This document shows, one piece after another, positions 48,990-57,736 of a DNA stretch of 64,000 bases. Both the position numbers and the translations under genes were made by a program. The notes under the pieces were generated by a model. It did not search any database, was not told the origin of the DNA, and was given only the letters and a program-made list of their open reading frames with translations. Numbering within the stretch: the first letter of the stretch is position 1; each line of letters starts with the position of its first letter. The DNA is from Mycobacterium sp. ITM-2016-00317 (lineage in GTDB: Bacteria; Actinomycetota; Actinomycetes; Mycobacteriales; Mycobacteriaceae), in the NCBI RefSeq assembly GCF_002968295.1, contig NZ_CP134399.1:4030001-4094000 (forward strand), in the 5' to 3' direction.

Positions 48990-49005
48990 TCAATCAGTTG
49001 ATTGA
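48990..49005. promoter_or_regulatory. Perfect palindrome TCAATCA-GT-TGATTGA
   Basis: 16-base inverted repeat at the end of the hemerythrin-like gene, 17-32 bases before the ferritin-like gene. It may be an operator for an internal promoter, or chance overlap with coding sequence. Confidence 0.3.
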
Positions 49006-49571
49006 CGTGACGCTTGCCGCAAAGCGTCCCGAACCCGATCCGCCACCGCTGCGAACGGCCCCAGCATGAGATTGGCGGTGGCCGATTCCACGCCGGGGTG
49101 CGGGTGCGTCGGGGCTGTGGCCTCGGCGGCACGTACCGCCGCGGCCAGCGTCACAAGCTGCGCCGGGCTGGTGCGGCGACGCAGTTGCGTGAATTCGTAG
49201 CGCTCCTCGGCGCGGGCGTGTTCGAGCACCTCGTGGCGCAGTACCTCGAGAAGCTCGTCGAAGCCCTCGCCTTCTACGCCGATCTTTTCCAGCTCCTTGA
49301 GCTTTTCTTTGGCGTCGTGTTCTTCGGCCAGCCGGTCCTCAGCCACACCGGAGCCGCCGGGTGCCGTACGGGTGAGCGGATGCACGACCTCCTCTTCAGC
49401 GGTCTCGTGCACAGCAAGCAACCGCACCAACCGGTCGAACGCTTCCTGCTTCTCGTTCCCCTGCGCGAGTTTGACGTCAGCGAACATGTCGCGGATTTGA
49501 GAATGCTGCTTGATCAGAAGCGACACCACGTCACTGCTCAGTGCCATGTCCAGCGTCTGTTGGTCTGACAT
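48990..49571 (-). CDS. Hemerythrin-like (HHE) domain protein
   Basis: 193 residues. The HHE pattern is visible: KQHSQIRDMF near residue 23, LLAVHETAEEEVVHPL, AEEHDAKEKL and LRHEVLEHARAEERYEF; these give the di-iron His/Glu ligands. Members bind oxygen or nitric oxide, or sense iron. A candidate SigF/SigB-like promoter lies at 49602-49628. First gene of a two-gene operon with the ferritin-like protein. Confidence 0.92.
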   Translation of the reverse strand: MSDQQTLDMALSSDVVSLLIKQHSQIRDMFADVKLAQGNEKQEAFDRLVRLLAVHETAEEEVVHPLTRTAPGGSGVAEDRLAEEHDAKEKLKELEKIGVEGEGFDELLEVLRHEVLEHARAEERYEFTQLRRRTSPAQLVTLAAAVRAAEATAPTHPHPGVESATANLMLGPFAAVADRVRDALRQASRQSTD

Positions 49572-49601
49572 ACAAGCCTCCGTTGTCCGTGTGCGCCGTA
49601 C

Positions 49602-49628
49602 TTACCCAAACGAAGGCGTCTCAACCCC
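49602..49628 (-). promoter_or_regulatory. Candidate SigF-type promoter
   Basis: On the minus strand GGGGTT-N15-GGGTAA, close to the mycobacterial SigF form GGTTT-N15/17-GGGTA, about 30 bases before the hemerythrin-like ATG. This fits stress or stationary-phase expression. Confidence 0.4.
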
Positions 49629-49937
49629 AAACCCGCAACGCAGTTCCGAGCGTCCCCTTCGACGAGCTTGCTGATCGTCTCGACTCCGACCTCGCGTAGG
49701 GCGCACGCCGCTGGTCCGATCAGCCGCGCCATCCCTTCCTCGTACCGGCTTCGGGCGTGATGAGTTGGGCTCGAACGACGAAATTTGTCGTCCAGCGCCG
49801 GATCGTCTTCATTCCTGATGGAAGGGTGTGCGTGCCGGATGGCCGAACACAACCCTCGCCGATCTGGCACAACGACCATCTCAGAGAGCCGACCCGACGC
49901 CGACTTATCGACTGCCGTTGAGACCGGAATCAGTCGT
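49629..49937. other. Intergenic stretch without a clear gene
   Basis: About 310 bases between the hemerythrin-like promoter and the acyl-CoA ligase end. A minus-strand open frame across it (RYEEGMARLIGPAAC, ETISKLVEGDARN) reads like a protein remnant but has no good start or family match. It also holds ACGAC-N7-GTCGT. I see no confirmed feature. Confidence 0.2.
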
Positions 49938-51563
49938 CTAGGTCAGGTCGCGCAGCTCGTTGCGCAGGATCTTGCCGGTGCTGCTGCGCGGCAGCTCATC
50001 GGTGATCGTGATGTCGCGCGGCACTTTGTAATTCGCGAGGTTCTCCCGCACGTGCTTCTTGAGGTCGTCGACGGTGACGGTGTGGCCGGCCGCCGGGACG
50101 ACGAACGCCGCCAGCCGTTGGCCGTACTGCTCGTCGTCGACGCCGAGGACGGCCGCCTCGGCGACCGCGGGGTGGGCGACGATCGTCTTCTCGACCTCGA
50201 TGGGATAGACGTTCTCGCCGCCGGAGACGATCATCTCGTCGTCGCGCCCGACCACGAACAACCGCCCTGCCTCGTCGAGGTAGCCCATATCGCCCGAGGC
50301 CATGAAGCCGTCGTGAAAGTCCTTGGTGGCGCCGGAGGTGTAGCCGTCGAACAGGGTGGAACTGCGGACGAAGATCTGCCCGACCTCACCGGCGGGCAGG
50401 GCGCGGTGGTCGGCGTCGAGGATCCGCAGTTCGGTGCCGTCGGCGGGCCGGCCCGCAGTGTCGGGTGCCGCGCGCAGGTCCTCCGGTGTCGCGGTGGCGA
50501 TCATGCCGGCCTCGGTGGCGTTGTAGTTGTTGTAGATGACGTCGCCGAACTCGTCCATGAACGCGGTGACGATGTCGGGCCGCATCCGTGAGCCCGACGC
50601 GGTGGCGAACCGTAACGTTCTGCCGCTGTAGCGTTTTCGGACCTCGTCGGGCAGTTCCATGATGCGGTCGAACATCACCGGCACCACGGCCAGGCCGGTG
50701 GCCCGGTGCCGGTCGATCAACTCCAGCGTCGCCTCGGGGTCGAACTTGCGGCGGGTGACGATGGGACACGCCAGCAGGGCTGCGAACAGCAGTTGCGAGA
50801 AGCCCCAGGCGTGGAACATCGGGGCGGCGATCACGATCGGCTCCTCGGCGCGCCACGGCGTGCGGTCCAGGACGGCCTTGAGGTCACCGGCGCCGCCGCT
50901 GCCCGCGGAACGCTTGGCGCCCTTGGGGGTTCCGGTGGTGCCCGAGGTGAGCAGGATGATGTCGCTCTTGCGGTCGGCCGGTTGCGGGCGCTGCCCCAGA
51001 TGCGCGTCGATGAGCGCTTCCAGGGTGGGGATGCCTGCCCCTTCTCCTGTTGCGGTGTCCGTGTCGGCGGGGGTGTCGACCCACGCCAGGATCCGCTGTG
51101 CCTGCGGCCGGTTCTGCAGCGCGCGGTCGACGGTCTCGGTGAACTCCTGGTCGTAGATCACGACGTCGGCGCCCTCGCGGTCGATGACCTCGGCCATCGC
51201 CGGGCCGGCGAACGAGGTGTTGAGCAGCAGCACGTCGGCCCCGATACGGTTGGCTCCGACCAGCGCCTCGATGAAACCCCGGTGATTGCGGCACATCACC
51301 GCGACGGTGCCCGGCCTGCTCTTCTGCAGCGCCACGCCGAGCGCGTCGCACCGGTCGTCGAGTTGTCTCCAGGTCAGCGTGCCGAGTTCGTCGATCACGC
51401 CCGGACGGTCGGGACACCGCTGCGCCGCCGCGGCGAACCCCACCGTGGCGGTCAGCCCCGCACGGCGCATGGCCTGGCCCATCCGCAGGTAGCGGTCAGG
51501 GCGCATCGGCGCGATCAGCCGTGCGCGCCACAGCGTGGTCAGCAGTCCGAACTGGTCGGCCAT
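49938..51563 (-). CDS. AMP-dependent acyl-CoA synthetase/ligase
   Basis: 541 residues. The AMP-binding motif is LLTSGTTGTPKG, then NNYNATEAGM, ASGDMGYLDEAGRLFVVGRDDEMI (A8-type hinge) and the C-terminal Lys region PRSSTGKILRNEL. It activates a carboxylic acid as adenylate and then CoA thioester. The ATG overlaps the stop of the acyltransferase gene (TGATG). Other in-frame upstream codons belong to that gene. Likely the entry point for lipid or side-chain acids. Confidence 0.95.
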   Translation of the reverse strand: MADQFGLLTTLWRARLIAPMRPDRYLRMGQAMRRAGLTATVGFAAAAQRCPDRPGVIDELGTLTWRQLDDRCDALGVALQKSRPGTVAVMCRNHRGFIEALVGANRIGADVLLLNTSFAGPAMAEVIDREGADVVIYDQEFTETVDRALQNRPQAQRILAWVDTPADTDTATGEGAGIPTLEALIDAHLGQRPQPADRKSDIILLTSGTTGTPKGAKRSAGSGGAGDLKAVLDRTPWRAEEPIVIAAPMFHAWGFSQLLFAALLACPIVTRRKFDPEATLELIDRHRATGLAVVPVMFDRIMELPDEVRKRYSGRTLRFATASGSRMRPDIVTAFMDEFGDVIYNNYNATEAGMIATATPEDLRAAPDTAGRPADGTELRILDADHRALPAGEVGQIFVRSSTLFDGYTSGATKDFHDGFMASGDMGYLDEAGRLFVVGRDDEMIVSGGENVYPIEVEKTIVAHPAVAEAAVLGVDDEQYGQRLAAFVVPAAGHTVTVDDLKKHVRENLANYKVPRDITITDELPRSSTGKILRNELRDLT

Positions 51564-52360
51564 CAGCCCAGCACCGGGAAGCGACGTTTGCGGGCCAGTT
51601 CGTCGAGCGCGGCCTGCATCACCGACCGCACGTGGTGGTCGACCTCGTCGACGTCGGGGTCTGCCCCGAACCGTTCGGTGATGTCGATGGGGTCGAGCAC
51701 CCGGGTGACGATCTTCGACGGCAGCGGAATGTTGGGCGGGAAGATCACCGAGAGGCCGAACGGGAACCCGACGCTGACGGGCAGAATCTCCATCCGGGCG
51801 CGGGTGAGTCCGATCCGCCGGGCGATCGAATCGCCCCGGGCCAGGAACATCTGGGTCTCCTGCGCTCCGATGGACACCACCGGCACGATCGGCACGCCGG
51901 TCTCCAGCGCTGTCCGGACGTACCCGGTGCGCCCGGCGAAGTCCACCTTGTTCGCCGTCATGGTCGGCCGGTACGAGTCGTAGTCGCCGCCCGGGAACAC
52001 CAGCACCACCGCACCCGAGCGCAGCGCGTCGGCGGCGTTCTCCCGGCTGGCCTCGATCACCCCGGCCTTGCGCAGCAGGTCGCCGAGCGGGCCCATGAAC
52101 ACTCCGTAGTGCGCGAGCGTGTACAGCGGGCGGTCGAATCCGAAGTACTCGTAGAACGCGGGCGCGAACACCATCACGTCCGGGGTCAGCATTCCGCCGG
52201 AGTGATTGGAGACCACGAGGGCGCCACCCTCGGCCGGCACCGAACCGATGCCACGCACCTCTGCCCGGAAGTACCGTCTGATCAACGGACCCACCCAATT
52301 GGTGATCTGCCGCGTGAATCCGGGGTCCCACTCGGCGGTCTCGGCACGCTCGTCGGACAT
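51563..52360 (-). CDS. Lysophospholipid acyltransferase (PlsC-like)
   Basis: 265 residues. Seen: the acyltransferase motif as NHSGGMLTPD (His and Asp wider apart than HX4D, as in one actinobacterial subgroup), FPGGDYDSYRP as the second motif and VPIVPVVSIGAQE. It should move an acyl group to a lysophospholipid or glycerolipid. First gene of the pair with the acyl-CoA ligase. Divergent from the epimerase, with an everted repeat at 52377-52393 between them. Confidence 0.9.
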   Translation of the reverse strand: MSDERAETAEWDPGFTRQITNWVGPLIRRYFRAEVRGIGSVPAEGGALVVSNHSGGMLTPDVMVFAPAFYEYFGFDRPLYTLAHYGVFMGPLGDLLRKAGVIEASRENAADALRSGAVVLVFPGGDYDSYRPTMTANKVDFAGRTGYVRTALETGVPIVPVVSIGAQETQMFLARGDSIARRIGLTRARMEILPVSVGFPFGLSVIFPPNIPLPSKIVTRVLDPIDITERFGADPDVDEVDHHVRSVMQAALDELARKRRFPVLG

Positions 52361-52376
52361 GATCCCGATTATGCTA

Positions 52377-52393
52377 CTCTCCAATACGGAGAA
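52377..52393. promoter_or_regulatory. Everted repeat CTCTC-N7-GAGAA
   Basis: CTCTCCAATACGGAGAA in the gap between the divergent acyltransferase and epimerase genes. One base differs from TTCTC-N7-GAGAA at 35048 and 42950. Confidence 0.45.
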
Positions 52394-52420
52394 TGTCATA
52401 TCCGCAGCTAGGAGCATGTG

Positions 52421-53482
52421 ATGTCCGGTGCCGTCCTCGTTACTGGCGGCTTCGGCCTCGTCGGTTCAGCCACCGTCCGGCGGCTGGTCGAACTCGGCAG
52501 GCAGGTCGTCGTCGCCGACCTCGGCACCCCGGCCAACCGCACCGCCGCCGAACGCCTTCCGGCCGGAGTGACCGTCCGCTGGACCGATCTCACCGACGCC
52601 GAACAGACCTCGCGCCTGGTCGCCGAGGTGGCGCCCGAGGTGATCATCCACCTTGCGGCGATCATTCCGCCGGCGATCTACAAGAATCGCGCGCTGGCGC
52701 GGCGTGTCAACGTCGACGCGACCGCGACGCTGGTGGGCGTCGCCGAGGCGCAGCCCACTCCCCCGCGTTTCGTCCAGGCGTCCAGCAACGCGGTGTACGG
52801 CGCGCGCAACCCGTACCGATCCGCCGACCCGGTCACCGCCGACACGCCGGTGAAACACTCCGATCTGTACAGCACCCACAAAGCCGAGGCCGAGGCGATC
52901 GTGCGGGCGTCCTCGCTGGAATGGGTGGTGCTGCGACTGGGCGGGGTGCTCAGCGTGGACCCCAAGGCCATTCCGTTCAATGCCGATGCGCTGTACTTCG
53001 AGAGCCTGCTGCCCACCGACGGCCGGATGCACAGCGTCGACGTCCGCGACGTCGCATGGGCGTTCGCCGCAGCGACCACCGCGGACGTCGCCAGAGAGAT
53101 CCTGCTGATCGCCGGCGACGATTCGCACATGCTGCTGTACGGCGACATCACCCCCGCGCTCGCCGAGGCGCGCGGGCTCAAGGGCGGTCTCGGACCGGGT
53201 CGCAAGGGCGACCCCGACGATGACGACGCCTGGTTCGTCACCGACTGGATGGACACCACCCGGGCGCAGGAAGCGCTGCAGTTCCAGCACTATTCATGGC
53301 AGGACATGATCGACGAGTCCCGCCGCAACGCCGGGGTGTCGAAGTACGTGCTGCCGCTCGCCGCGCCGCTCATCCGCGCGGTCCTCAAGCGGCGCTCGGC
53401 GTACTGGAATCAGCCCGGCCGGTACGCCGATCCGTGGGGTGCGATCAAACGCAAGTTCGGCGACCCCGCACCCGATTCGTAG
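52421..53482 (+). CDS. NAD-dependent epimerase/dehydratase (extended SDR)
   Basis: 353 residues. Rossmann motif LVTGGFGLVGSATVRRL near the start, HLAAIIPP, QASSNAVYG and a Tyr-x3-Lys (YSTHK). A C-terminal extension of about 60 residues (VLKRRSAYWNQPGRYADPW) is basic. AGGAG precedes the ATG at 52421; a GTG one codon earlier is possible. The substrate is unknown; a sugar or a hydroxylated lipid is possible. Confidence 0.93.
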   Translation: MSGAVLVTGGFGLVGSATVRRLVELGRQVVVADLGTPANRTAAERLPAGVTVRWTDLTDAEQTSRLVAEVAPEVIIHLAAIIPPAIYKNRALARRVNVDATATLVGVAEAQPTPPRFVQASSNAVYGARNPYRSADPVTADTPVKHSDLYSTHKAEAEAIVRASSLEWVVLRLGGVLSVDPKAIPFNADALYFESLLPTDGRMHSVDVRDVAWAFAAATTADVAREILLIAGDDSHMLLYGDITPALAEARGLKGGLGPGRKGDPDDDDAWFVTDWMDTTRAQEALQFQHYSWQDMIDESRRNAGVSKYVLPLAAPLIRAVLKRRSAYWNQPGRYADPWGAIKRKFGDPAPDS

Positions 53483-53497
53483 CGACTGCGGCCGCGT

Positions 53498-54304
53498 TCA
53501 CGCCGGCCCGAGCGTCGGCGCACCGGTCTGCGGGTGGAAGTACCAGCCGCCTGCCGCCTCGGTGCCGCCGTCCACATGGAGGGTCTGGCCGCTGATGTAG
53601 GCCGACATGTCCGAGGCGAGGAACACCGCCGCCGAGGCCATCTCGTCGACGTGGCCGGCCCGTCCCATCGGCACCATGGCGCCCATCGTCTCGGACAGGT
53701 CGCCGGCGGCCAGGTTCTGCAGGCCTTCGGTGACGGTGAGATCCGGGGCCAGCGCGTTGACGCGGATCCGATGCGGCGCCAGTTCGAAGGACGCGGTCTT
53801 GGTGTAGTTGACCACTCCGGCCTTGGCCGCGGCGTAGGCGGCGTATCCGGGTGCGGCGCGGCTGCCCTCGATCGAGGTGATGTTGATGATGCTTCCGGGT
53901 TCGCGAGCCTGCACCAGCCTGCGCGCCACCCGCTGCGTGCAGAGCAGCACGTGCCGGAGGTTGCTGCGATACAGCGCATCCCAGCCGTTGTCCGAGGTCT
54001 CCAGCAACGGTGAGTGGAACGTCCCGCCGGCGTTGTTCACCAGGATCGACACGGTTCCCAGCTCGCGCTCGGTGCGTTCCAGCGCGGCGTCGACGGCCGC
54101 GCCGTCGCGGACGTCGGTGGGCAACCCGAGCGCACCGGCGGCCGCCGCCGCGTCGGCGCAGCTGACGGGGTCGCGTTCCCAGATGGCCACCGACGCGCCG
54201 AAGGCGGCCAGTCCCTGGGCGATCCCCCTGCCGATGCCGGCGCCGCCGCCGGTGACGACCGCGACGCGGCCGGTGAGCAGGATGTCGGACGGGGTGATGG
54301 CCAC
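53498..54304 (-). CDS. Short-chain dehydrogenase/reductase
   Basis: 268 residues. Seen: VVTGGGAGIGRGIA, NNAGGTF, ITSIEGS and YAAAK. The C-terminal tail (EAAGGWYFHPQTGAPTLGPA) is longer than usual. The GTG at 54304 lies 11 bases after the CaiB stop. Last gene of the long minus-strand operon that begins near 63.4 kb or beyond. Probably a hydroxyacyl-CoA or alcohol dehydrogenase. Confidence 0.92.
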   Translation of the reverse strand: MAITPSDILLTGRVAVVTGGGAGIGRGIAQGLAAFGASVAIWERDPVSCADAAAAAGALGLPTDVRDGAAVDAALERTERELGTVSILVNNAGGTFHSPLLETSDNGWDALYRSNLRHVLLCTQRVARRLVQAREPGSIINITSIEGSRAAPGYAAYAAAKAGVVNYTKTASFELAPHRIRVNALAPDLTVTEGLQNLAAGDLSETMGAMVPMGRAGHVDEMASAAVFLASDMSAYISGQTLHVDGGTEAAGGWYFHPQTGAPTLGPA

Positions 54305-54315
54305 GGTCGACCGGA

Positions 54316-56748
54316 TCAGCGCGCCGGGGCGGTGCCGATGACGCCGTCGGCCTCCAGCGCCGCGATGTCGTCGACGGAGAGCCCGAGCTCTCGCAGCACC
54401 TGGTGGTTGTGCTCGCCGAGCAGCGGCGCTGGGCGGGTGTGCACGCGGTCCGGGCCACGCGAGCTGCGGAACGGCAGCGTGCTGTGCGGAGTCGGGGGGT
54501 TGACCGGATGCTCGACCTGCTCGAAGAACCCGCGCTCGGCCAGCTGCGGTATCTCGGTCTGCCGGTGCGGTTGCAGGACCTTGGCGACCGGCACCCCGCT
54601 GTCCCACAGCGCGGAGACGATCTCGTCGCCGGTGCGTTCGGCGCACCAGGCCGACAGGTGCCGGTCGATCAGGTCGTGCCGGGCGTGCCGGACCGCCGCG
54701 GTGCGCAGTTCGTCAGCGGCAGCCCAGTCCGGGCGGCCCAGCACGTCGCACAGCCGGTCCCATTGGGCGTCGGTGCTCACCGCGACCGCCACCCAGCTGT
54801 CGAGCCTGCCGAACTCGTCGATCTCGTTGGTGCGGTACAGGTTCTGCGGCGCGGCGGTGGGCCCGCGGTTGCCGGCACGCTGCAGCAGCGCGCCGTAGGC
54901 GGAATACTCGATGACCTGCTCGGCGGCCACGTTCAGCGCGGCGTCGACCATCGCGGCCTCGACCAGCACGCCCTCCCCGGTGCGGCGGCGGTGCTCCAGC
55001 GCCAGCAGGATCGCGTTGAGCGCGTGGATCCCGGCGTTCGGATCGCCCACCGAATACGGTTCGAACGGGTTGAGGTCCGGATAGCCGGTGAGCCAGCTGA
55101 TCCCGGCCGCGGCCTCGATGACGTACGCGAAGGCCGGGTTGTCCCGCCACGGCCCGTCGAGGCCGAACCCCGGCATACGGACCATCACGACGTCGGGCTT
55201 GGCCGCCTTCACCGCGTCGTAGGTCAGGCCCATGCTCTCCAGCACCCGCGGGGTGAAGTTCTCGACGACGATGTCGCTGGTCGCGATCAGCTTGGTGAGA
55301 AGGTCTCTGCCGGTGTCGCTCTGCAGATTCAGGGTGATGCCGCGCTTGTTGGTGTTCAGGCCCGAGAAGATGGGCGAGCGCTCCCACCACTGCTCCTCGG
55401 TGACCGGGATGCCGGCGATCAGCCGGGTGCCGTCGGGGTGGCGGGTGGACTCGACGTGGATCACGTCCGCGCCCAGCATCGCCATCTGGTGGGTGCAGCT
55501 CGGCCCGGCCCAGAACGTCGTCATGTCGATCACGCGGAGGCCGTCGAACGGCTTGCCCTCCCGCCGCGGAATAGTGTTCCGGGCTGCTTCCAGGCTGGAA
55601 TCGCCACCAGGAACGCTATTCCGCGGGGAGAGGAGTGAGCGGTAGTGCTCGGTGTGTTCGCCGAGGCGCGGGGCGGGCTCGGGATGGCGCAGCGTGGCCG
55701 GTGTCATCCGGTACGGCAGCGCGGGCTGGGTGAACCCGTCGCGAGGGTTCACCACGAACGAGCTGCGCGCCTGGAAGTGGTCGAGCTGTTCGACGTTGGC
55801 GCCGGTGGCGACCGGGGCGTTCGGGATCCGGAACGCGGTGGCCAGGTCCCGGATCTCGTCGACGGTCTGGTCGGCGACCCACGCGTAGAGCTCCTCGGCC
55901 CGCTCGTTGGCCTGCTGGGTGATCGACAGCGGCGAGTCCTCGTCGATCCACTCGACGTGCCCGGTCATCGCGCACAGGTCGAACCACTGCTGGGCGGTGC
56001 CGCAGCCGATGTCGACCAGCCCGTCCTTGGCGCGGGCGATGCCCGGCACCGTCAGCCGGCGGGCGTCACGCCACGGCCGGCCGAGCATCTCGTAGTAGCT
56101 CACCGGGTAGTAGGTGAGCCCGAGGATCGCAGTCTCCAGCATCGACAGGTCGATCAGCTCGCCGCCGCCCCGCATCCGCGACGCGAGCGTGGCCGCGCTG
56201 GCGTACGCACCGGACAGGTATTCGCCGACCTGCCCGCCGACGTACACCGGCGCCCGGTCCGGGGCGCCCCGCCCGAGGCCGACGATCCCACCCGACCAGG
56301 CCTGCAGGGTGAACTCGGTTGCCGGACGGTCACTCCACGGACCGCGCAGACCGAACGGCGTGATCGCGGTGACGCTCAGGTGCGGGTGTCGGTCCCGGAT
56401 CTCGTCGGGTCCGAACGCGGCATCCGCTGCCGCCCCGGGCCCCGGCGACCAGATGACGGCGTGCGCACCGGCCAGCAGCGCGTCGACGAACTCGGCGTCG
56501 ACGCCGGGTTCGGCAACCACCGAGTGCTTCGAGCACGCCAGGTAGGAGAACAGCGCTCCGTCCGTGCCGTCGATGATGTCCGCCCCGGAGACGGTCCATG
56601 CCCGCAGCGGATCACCCTGCGGTGGCTCGACTTTGACGACTTCGGCGCCGCCGTCGGCGAGCAGCTTCGTGCAATAGGCGCCGGCGATCCCACTGGACAG
56701 GTCGACGACGACGTAGCCGGAAAGCGGTGGTGCGGGCACTGGGGGCAC
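54316..56748 (-). CDS. Tandem CaiB/BaiF CoA-transferase (two domains in one protein)
   Basis: 810 residues, about twice the family length. Domain 1 spans residues ~8-370, domain 2 ~396-800. The catalytic Asp is present in domain 2 (VGDPNAG, D569) but is Glu in domain 1 (GEYLSG, E176). The linker, residues ~374-395, is encoded by a hairpin-forming repeat (55564-55626). The GTG at 56748 follows AGGGGG. Single CaiB units normally act as interlocked dimers, so a fused pair with one active half is plausible. It follows the hydratase gene by 7 bases. Confidence 0.92.
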   Translation of the reverse strand: MPPVPAPPLSGYVVVDLSSGIAGAYCTKLLADGGAEVVKVEPPQGDPLRAWTVSGADIIDGTDGALFSYLACSKHSVVAEPGVDAEFVDALLAGAHAVIWSPGPGAAADAAFGPDEIRDRHPHLSVTAITPFGLRGPWSDRPATEFTLQAWSGGIVGLGRGAPDRAPVYVGGQVGEYLSGAYASAATLASRMRGGGELIDLSMLETAILGLTYYPVSYYEMLGRPWRDARRLTVPGIARAKDGLVDIGCGTAQQWFDLCAMTGHVEWIDEDSPLSITQQANERAEELYAWVADQTVDEIRDLATAFRIPNAPVATGANVEQLDHFQARSSFVVNPRDGFTQPALPYRMTPATLRHPEPAPRLGEHTEHYRSLLSPRNSVPGGDSSLEAARNTIPRREGKPFDGLRVIDMTTFWAGPSCTHQMAMLGADVIHVESTRHPDGTRLIAGIPVTEEQWWERSPIFSGLNTNKRGITLNLQSDTGRDLLTKLIATSDIVVENFTPRVLESMGLTYDAVKAAKPDVVMVRMPGFGLDGPWRDNPAFAYVIEAAAGISWLTGYPDLNPFEPYSVGDPNAGIHALNAILLALEHRRRTGEGVLVEAAMVDAALNVAAEQVIEYSAYGALLQRAGNRGPTAAPQNLYRTNEIDEFGRLDSWVAVAVSTDAQWDRLCDVLGRPDWAAADELRTAAVRHARHDLIDRHLSAWCAERTGDEIVSALWDSGVPVAKVLQPHRQTEIPQLAERGFFEQVEHPVNPPTPHSTLPFRSSRGPDRVHTRPAPLLGEHNHQVLRELGLSVDDIAALEADGVIGTAPAR
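55564..55626. repeat. Hairpin repeat inside the CaiB linker
   Basis: Arms CCGCGGAATAGTGTTCC and GGAACGCTATTCCGCGG (one mismatch) with a 29-base loop. It resembles in style the intergenic hairpins elsewhere in the window but here lies in coding sequence between two CaiB domains. Suggests a former intergenic element read through after fusion. Confidence 0.65.
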
Positions 56749-56755
56749 CGACCCC

Positions 56756-57736
56756 CTAGTCCTTCGCCCGGTTGCGCTTGCTCAACCGGAACTCGGGCGG
56801 GAACTTGCTGTCGTTGTCGTTGACCGCCGCCGACAGACCGGAGTCGATGGACTCGAACATGTCGAGGTCCTCGTCGCTGTCGTTGGCCACCCCGTTGCCC
56901 ATCGACTCGAAGAACGCGCTGAGCAGGCTGCCCATGTACTCGCCCTGCTGCTGCTTGAAGATCTCGAAGAACATCTTCTGCTGGAACACGGTGTCCACCG
57001 GGCGGTTCCGCGCACAGGCCATCGCGTACTTCTCGGTTTCGGCCTCCAGTTGGTCGCGCGTCACCACCTTGTTCAGGAAGTTGCAGTCGTACATCTCGGC
57101 GGCGGTGAACGGCCGTCCGGTGAAGACCATCTCCTGGAACTTGCGCAGCCCCATCATCTGCACCCAGGTCCACATCCGCGGCCCCCAGCCGTGGTAGCGG
57201 AACGACGGGTGACCGAACAGCGCGTCGTCGGAGGAGATCACCAGGTCGGCGTCCGCGCACTGGTAGAAGTGCCAGCCGTAGCAGTAACCCTTGGCCTCGA
57301 CGATGCTGATCTTCTTGAAGTCCTGCAGCGCCCGGTTGCCTGCCTGCGAGTTGGCGTACCAGGAGCTGATGGTGGCGCCGTTGCGGAACGTCCCCTTCGG
57401 CGGATAGGTCACCTCACCGACGCCGTCATCCTCCAGCCGCAGTTCGGCCAGTCGCACCGCGGGATTGTCGTTGCCCTCCATGAACTCCGGCAGATCCGCA
57501 CCGCTGCCCAGGTTGTCCCCCACGCCGCGGATGATCACCACCTTGACGTCGTTGTCGGCGTTGGCCGCCCGCAGCACGTCGGCGTACCGCAGCCGCGCCA
57601 TGGACGTCGGCGCGTTCAGGAACTCGGGCCGGTTGAACGTGATCGTCGCGATCTTGGTCTTCGGGTTCTTCTCGTAGAGGATGATCTCCTCAGGCGCGGG
57701 CCGCTCCGCGGCGGAAGGCGACGGCCGGTCAGCCAT
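56756..57736 (-). CDS. Enoyl-CoA hydratase/isomerase family protein
   Basis: 326 residues, longer than usual (~260). Crotonase features: FNRPEFLNAPT, GVGDNLGSGADLPEF and YCYGWHFYQCADADLVISSDD. The C-terminal ~60 residues are extra and acidic (SDEDLDMFESIDSG), ending in basic KRNRAKD. It overlaps the M24 gene upstream by 8 bases. The unusual WHFYQC region suggests it does not act on simple enoyl-CoA. Confidence 0.9.
   Translation of the reverse strand: MADRPSPSAAERPAPEEIILYEKNPKTKIATITFNRPEFLNAPTSMARLRYADVLRAANADNDVKVVIIRGVGDNLGSGADLPEFMEGNDNPAVRLAELRLEDDGVGEVTYPPKGTFRNGATISSWYANSQAGNRALQDFKKISIVEAKGYCYGWHFYQCADADLVISSDDALFGHPSFRYHGWGPRMWTWVQMMGLRKFQEMVFTGRPFTAAEMYDCNFLNKVVTRDQLEAETEKYAMACARNRPVDTVFQQKMFFEIFKQQQGEYMGSLLSAFFESMGNGVANDSDEDLDMFESIDSGLSAAVNDNDSKFPPEFRLSKRNRAKD

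Noticed and set aside
49629..49879. Small protein on the minus strand with an ordinary-looking segment (RYEEGMARLIGPAAC)
   Set aside because: It overlaps the promoter and start of the hemerythrin-like gene and has no good start or family match.
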